From Cryomorphaceae bacterium (GTDB taxonomy: Bacteria > Bacteroidota > Bacteroidia > Flavobacteriales > Schleiferiaceae), in assembly GCA_017858515.1 (NCBI GenBank), contig JAFMBM010000002.1, forward strand, positions 39,785 to 103,784: a stretch of 64,000 nucleotides of DNA, read 5' to 3'. Below are positions 61,512 to 64,000 of the stretch, piece after piece. Within the stretch, counting starts at the first letter, position 1; each line of letters begins with the position of its first letter. The position numbers and the translations under genes are program-made. A model generated the notes under the pieces. It searched no databases. It was not told the origin of the DNA and worked only from the letters and a program-made list of their open reading frames with translations.

Positions 61512-62819
61512 CTATTCCTTCCAGAACTTTAATGCCTTGGTAACTCCGCCTTGTTGAACTTTAAGGAAGTAATAGCCCCTGCTCAGCTGCGACACATCAA
61601 TCTTTTTTTGGTTCTTTTCTTTTCGAATGGTTTTACCTAGCGCGTTGCACACTTCCACTTCAAAATCCTCTTCTGAACTCATTGTTAGGTTTACTTCCTC
61701 TTTGGCTGGATTGGGATACAAACGGATTGGATTTGAATCTCGTTCGATTTCCAACAATTCGGTGGTATTGCAGCGAATAGCATTTATTCTTTCCCATATT
61801 TTATTGCACAATACAGTGGGCACTTCGGGTCCACCATCCTCTCCTAATCTCACCATTACCAATCCCTCGGTTCTTGATAGGCTTACAATCTGACCGTTTT
61901 TACCTAAACCCGCTACCATATCGCTCGGGGCTTCAGGTGCATAGGATCCGGGAAGCACTAATGTAATGCCGGGCAACATATAGGATGATTTGCCATTTAA
62001 CCACCACAGATAACCATAGGAGAGATTGTAATTCTGAGAGCTCTGCATCGATTCTCTTATGTAGATACTGTCTTTTAAAAGAGTATCCGAATTCCAGATG
62101 CCTTTATTCTGCATCAATAAACCAAATCGCGCCATGCTGCGTGCATCGCTGAAATAAACATTATCATATCCAATTTTTATCCAAGAGCCTTTCATTCCAG
62201 TGTTCGATTTCAACTTCTGCTGAGTGTATACATTGATTGAAACCCCAGTTGCGGCCTCCAAAACATTTTCTAATAAGGTGTAGGGAGCGTTGTGATACGA
62301 CCATCTTGTTCCGGCATCGGCTAGATAGTTTAAACAGGTATCAATTGTACAATGGTTGTCTACCACTCCATCATCTAAGCCGGTTGTCATGCTTAGTTGA
62401 TGGCGAATCTCAATCTTTCTTTCTTGGATTGGGGTGCTATTGGTCCAGCCTGCAGCTAAGTATCGCGAACTGCTATCGGTAATACTTAAATAATTTTCTT
62501 CTTGAGCCTTTCCCACTAGGAAGGATGTTATGGTTTTTCCTGCGGAAGCCCAGTACCAGAGACTGTCTTGGGTGAAATTGTCGAAATATTTTTCCAATAC
62601 AATCTTACCGTCTTTTAGTAGAATAAATGCTTTTGTATTCTGATGGTCGAGGTAATTGTAAAGGCTGTCTACTTCGTTTAGACACCATCCTAAGCTGCTA
62701 GGAGAAAGTGTGTCCCAATGGGCATTGGTATTCAAGGGCGGGAAATAGGGACTTTGAGCAAAGGACAGACTGTGAATCATGAACAAGCCAATAATCAATG
62801 TGGCATTTTTCTTTTTCAA
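61512..62819 (-). CDS. secreted serine hydrolase (beta-lactamase class C-like) with T9SS type A sorting domain
   Basis: The 435-aa protein has a signal peptide (about 1-21, ending SLSFAQ). The catalytic SxxK is SAGK in YWASAGKTITSFLVG (about residues 89-103), with YHNAPYTLLE as the second motif. A type A sorting tail follows (RLYPNPAKEEVNLTMS at about 361, ending GYYFLKVQQGGVTKALKFWKE). It starts at TTG 62819. Fusion of this enzyme to a T9SS tail places it outside the outer membrane, unlike its lipoprotein relative at 58992-60356. Confidence 0.88.
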   Translation of the reverse strand: MKKKNATLIIGLFMIHSLSFAQSPYFPPLNTNAHWDTLSPSSLGWCLNEVDSLYNYLDHQNTKAFILLKDGKIVLEKYFDNFTQDSLWYWASAGKTITSFLVGKAQEENYLSITDSSSRYLAAGWTNSTPIQERKIEIRHQLSMTTGLDDGVVDNHCTIDTCLNYLADAGTRWSYHNAPYTLLENVLEAATGVSINVYTQQKLKSNTGMKGSWIKIGYDNVYFSDARSMARFGLLMQNKGIWNSDTLLKDSIYIRESMQSSQNYNLSYGYLWWLNGKSSYMLPGITLVLPGSYAPEAPSDMVAGLGKNGQIVSLSRTEGLVMVRLGEDGGPEVPTVLCNKIWERINAIRCNTTELLEIERDSNPIRLYPNPAKEEVNLTMSSEEDFEVEVCNALGKTIRKEKNQKKIDVSQLSRGYYFLKVQQGGVTKALKFWKE

Positions 62820-63172
62820 TTCGGTTGCTTTAATGACTTCATTCTGTTAAAGATACACATCTATTGAACCCCAGCAGAGAGTTTAGGTGTTTTGGAAATT
62901 TCTTCTGAGCCTTAATTGAATAACAGGATTCCTTTTTCCATCCTTGCTATTGGTCCATTCAGATAATACTACTCTAGCGCGGAATTCCCAATGCTTCGCT
63001 TGTTTGTCTTTCTCTTTCGCTTTCTCTGTGGTATTGTACTTATCTGCTGTGCGATTCCTATCGCTTGATTGATTCTCTCTGAGTCTTTCCTTTTGGCTTA
63101 GTACTTTATACCTAAAAATCCTGCTGTGTTTAAGCCATTCTTATCGGCCTGAAACCTTTAACTTTTTGCAGT
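62820..63172. other. gene-free region before the transposase remnant
   Basis: About 350 nt without a convincing open frame. It is low in complexity (repeated TTTCTCT-like tracts around 63010-63040) and shows many stop codons in all frames. It may contain the flank of the decayed element that follows; nothing more can be read. Confidence 0.4.
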
Positions 63173-63729
63173 CTAACACAGTATCTGAAAATTCTCTAAT
63201 AGACCTTTCCCGACTGCATATTCTGTTGCACTACTGTATAGATAATGCTCTGGCTGTAATACTATTCCAGCTTCTACAGGATTGTTATGAACGTAGTCAA
63301 TCTTCTGATTAATCATTTAGTTGTTCGAGAGCTCAATAGGTCGATTGTCGTGCCGCCAGAAATGATATCCGTTCACCTTTGAACTGCTCTGTGCTGCTCT
63401 TTTTGGAATAGATTCAATAGCCATTCTTTTCTACTCTCTTGCGGATTCTCTATGATAGCACTTACGATCTTCTTACTTGTGTAGCGTTTTAAATGTCCTA
63501 ATACTATTTCCGGTTTTACTGTTCCTATGCGACAGAATACAATGTGCGCGTGGTTGGTCATGATTCACCAAGCAAAGATTTCCATGCCTTTATACTGCTG
63601 ACTATAACTCATGCTTTCTAATAGTAGATCCTTGTATTGTCTTCGGGTAAAGACGTCTAACCATACTATTACTGCAAAGCTTACAAAGTATAAGCTTTCT
63701 GGATTGTGGAACTTATAATTTCAGCTCAT
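63173..63729 (-). pseudogene. degenerate REP-associated tyrosine transposase (RAYT, IS200-like)
   Basis: Read on the minus strand, the remnant begins near ATG 63727-63729 and shows the RAYT order YKFHNP...YFVSFAVIVWLDVFTRRQY, then MTNHAHIVF (the HUH motif of Y1 transposases), LGHLKRYTSKKI, YHFWRHDNRPIEL and VHNNPVEAGIV near the end (stop 63173-63175). Inactivating changes are TGA at codon 3, TGA just before MTNHAH, a frame change before YHFWRHDN, and a TAA after ELSNN. It is clearly non-functional. No flanking REP palindromes are obvious. Confidence 0.85.
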
Positions 63730-63815
63730 TATTAATTCTAATTTATTGATATACCTACTTTTAAGCTTATGGATTAGGGCAATGCTGTTTGTTTTTAAGC
63801 CTATTGTTTTGTTGG

Positions 63816-63965
63816 TTATTCTGATTCTTTAACTCTGTTACTTGTGGTCGTGGGTTCATGCGATGGGAATCGCAAGGTCTTTGCTTTCTCTATGGCTTCT
63901 TTGGTTTTAGCTTCCAAGCCACGCGAAAAGAAACGCTCGGAAGGTGGTTTGGGTGGTGTCTGAAT
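63816..63965 (-). pseudogene. possible C-terminal coding remnant of unknown gene
   Basis: On the minus strand one frame is open for 49 codons from just after a TAG (63966-63968) to TAA at 63816-63818. It has protein-like composition (PPSERFFSRGLEAKTKEAIEKA, given by position only beyond this; ending NRVKESE). No start codon is present inside it. It may be the 3' end of a gene that was cut by decay, or chance. Confidence 0.25.
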
Positions 63966-64000
63966 CTAAGGGGATCTTGAATTTGTGAGTGAATGCTAAT

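Noticed and set aside
63373..63561. Calling the 62-aa frame with MTNHAHIV a small functional protein
   Set aside because: It is the central piece of a RAYT transposase; the upstream and downstream pieces are present but separated by stops and a frame change.
1..64000. CRISPR arrays, prophage or integrative element
   Set aside because: No regularly spaced direct repeats, integrase, attachment-site duplication at the tRNA genes, or phage structural genes are visible. The tRNA 3' ends are not repeated nearby.

Overview
The window is typical of a Bacteroidota chromosome, most likely a marine Flavobacteriia-like or Cryomorphaceae-like lineage. The reasons are several secreted proteins with type IX secretion (T9SS) sorting domains (both the gliding-motility type B C-terminus and the type A C-terminus), an LruC-domain lipoprotein, the phylum-restricted DUF3822-rsmD pair and a DUF4834-like small protein, a TonB receptor paired with a DUF5074-type lipoprotein, many promoters of the phylum form TTTG-N19/21-TAnnTTTG, AT-rich DNA, and frequent GTG/TTG starts. 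The genus call is an inference; no rRNA lies in the window.

Layout. 0-1.5 kb: fmt and an HU gene with its promoter and terminator. 11.3-1.5 kb, minus strand: a very tight run of nine genes that starts with a cobalamin riboswitch. It opens with a BtuB-like TonB receptor, a beta-propeller lipoprotein and a CobT-like protein. It continues without obvious terminators through a SPOR-like membrane protein, an outer-membrane protein, fabG, a VWA-like membrane protein, a prohibitin-family protein and a methyltransferase. 11.4-14.8 kb, plus: DUF2256 small protein, DASH-type photolyase/cryptochrome, TetR-like regulator, AarF/UbiB kinase. 14.8-23.4 kb, plus: Nudix hydrolase, esterase, then rfbC-lytic transglycosylase-uvrA-dnaX-DD-peptidase. 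dnaX is split by an A10 run that is followed directly by a 7-bp hairpin. 23.4-30.6 kb: acyltransferase, RecD-like helicase, DUF3822-rsmD, rdgB, rlmH, nadC, YihY, DUF2147. 30.7-40.7 kb: surface-glycan genes (two glycosyltransferases, two sulfotransferases, a flippase, a YfhO-type membrane protein) and a LamG T9SS protein. 41-47.4 kb: tandem paralogous T9SS type B proteins and an LruC lipoprotein. 47.7-47.9 kb: tRNA-Pro and tRNA-Ser under one clear promoter and terminator. 48-57.6 kb: a 7TM-HD phosphodiesterase, a LOG-family protein and a second polysaccharide locus in which three genes carry inactivating lesions. 57.9-64 kb: T9SS protein, two class-C beta-lactamase-like serine hydrolases, a second SPFH protein, and a decayed REP-associated tyrosine transposase.

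The most notable signals are: (1) the dnaX slippery site, where the short (gamma-like) product is the zero-frame product and the long (tau-like) product needs a -1 shift; (2) the cobalamin-riboswitch operon with a lone, divergent CobT-like gene and a long tail of apparently unrelated genes; (3) a recurring arrangement in which TAnnTTTG sits exactly 4-5 nt before the start codon of at least six genes, which predicts leaderless mRNAs; (4) clustered nonsense and homopolymer lesions in the exopolysaccharide locus. All functional calls are from reading motifs in the sequence; no database search was run.
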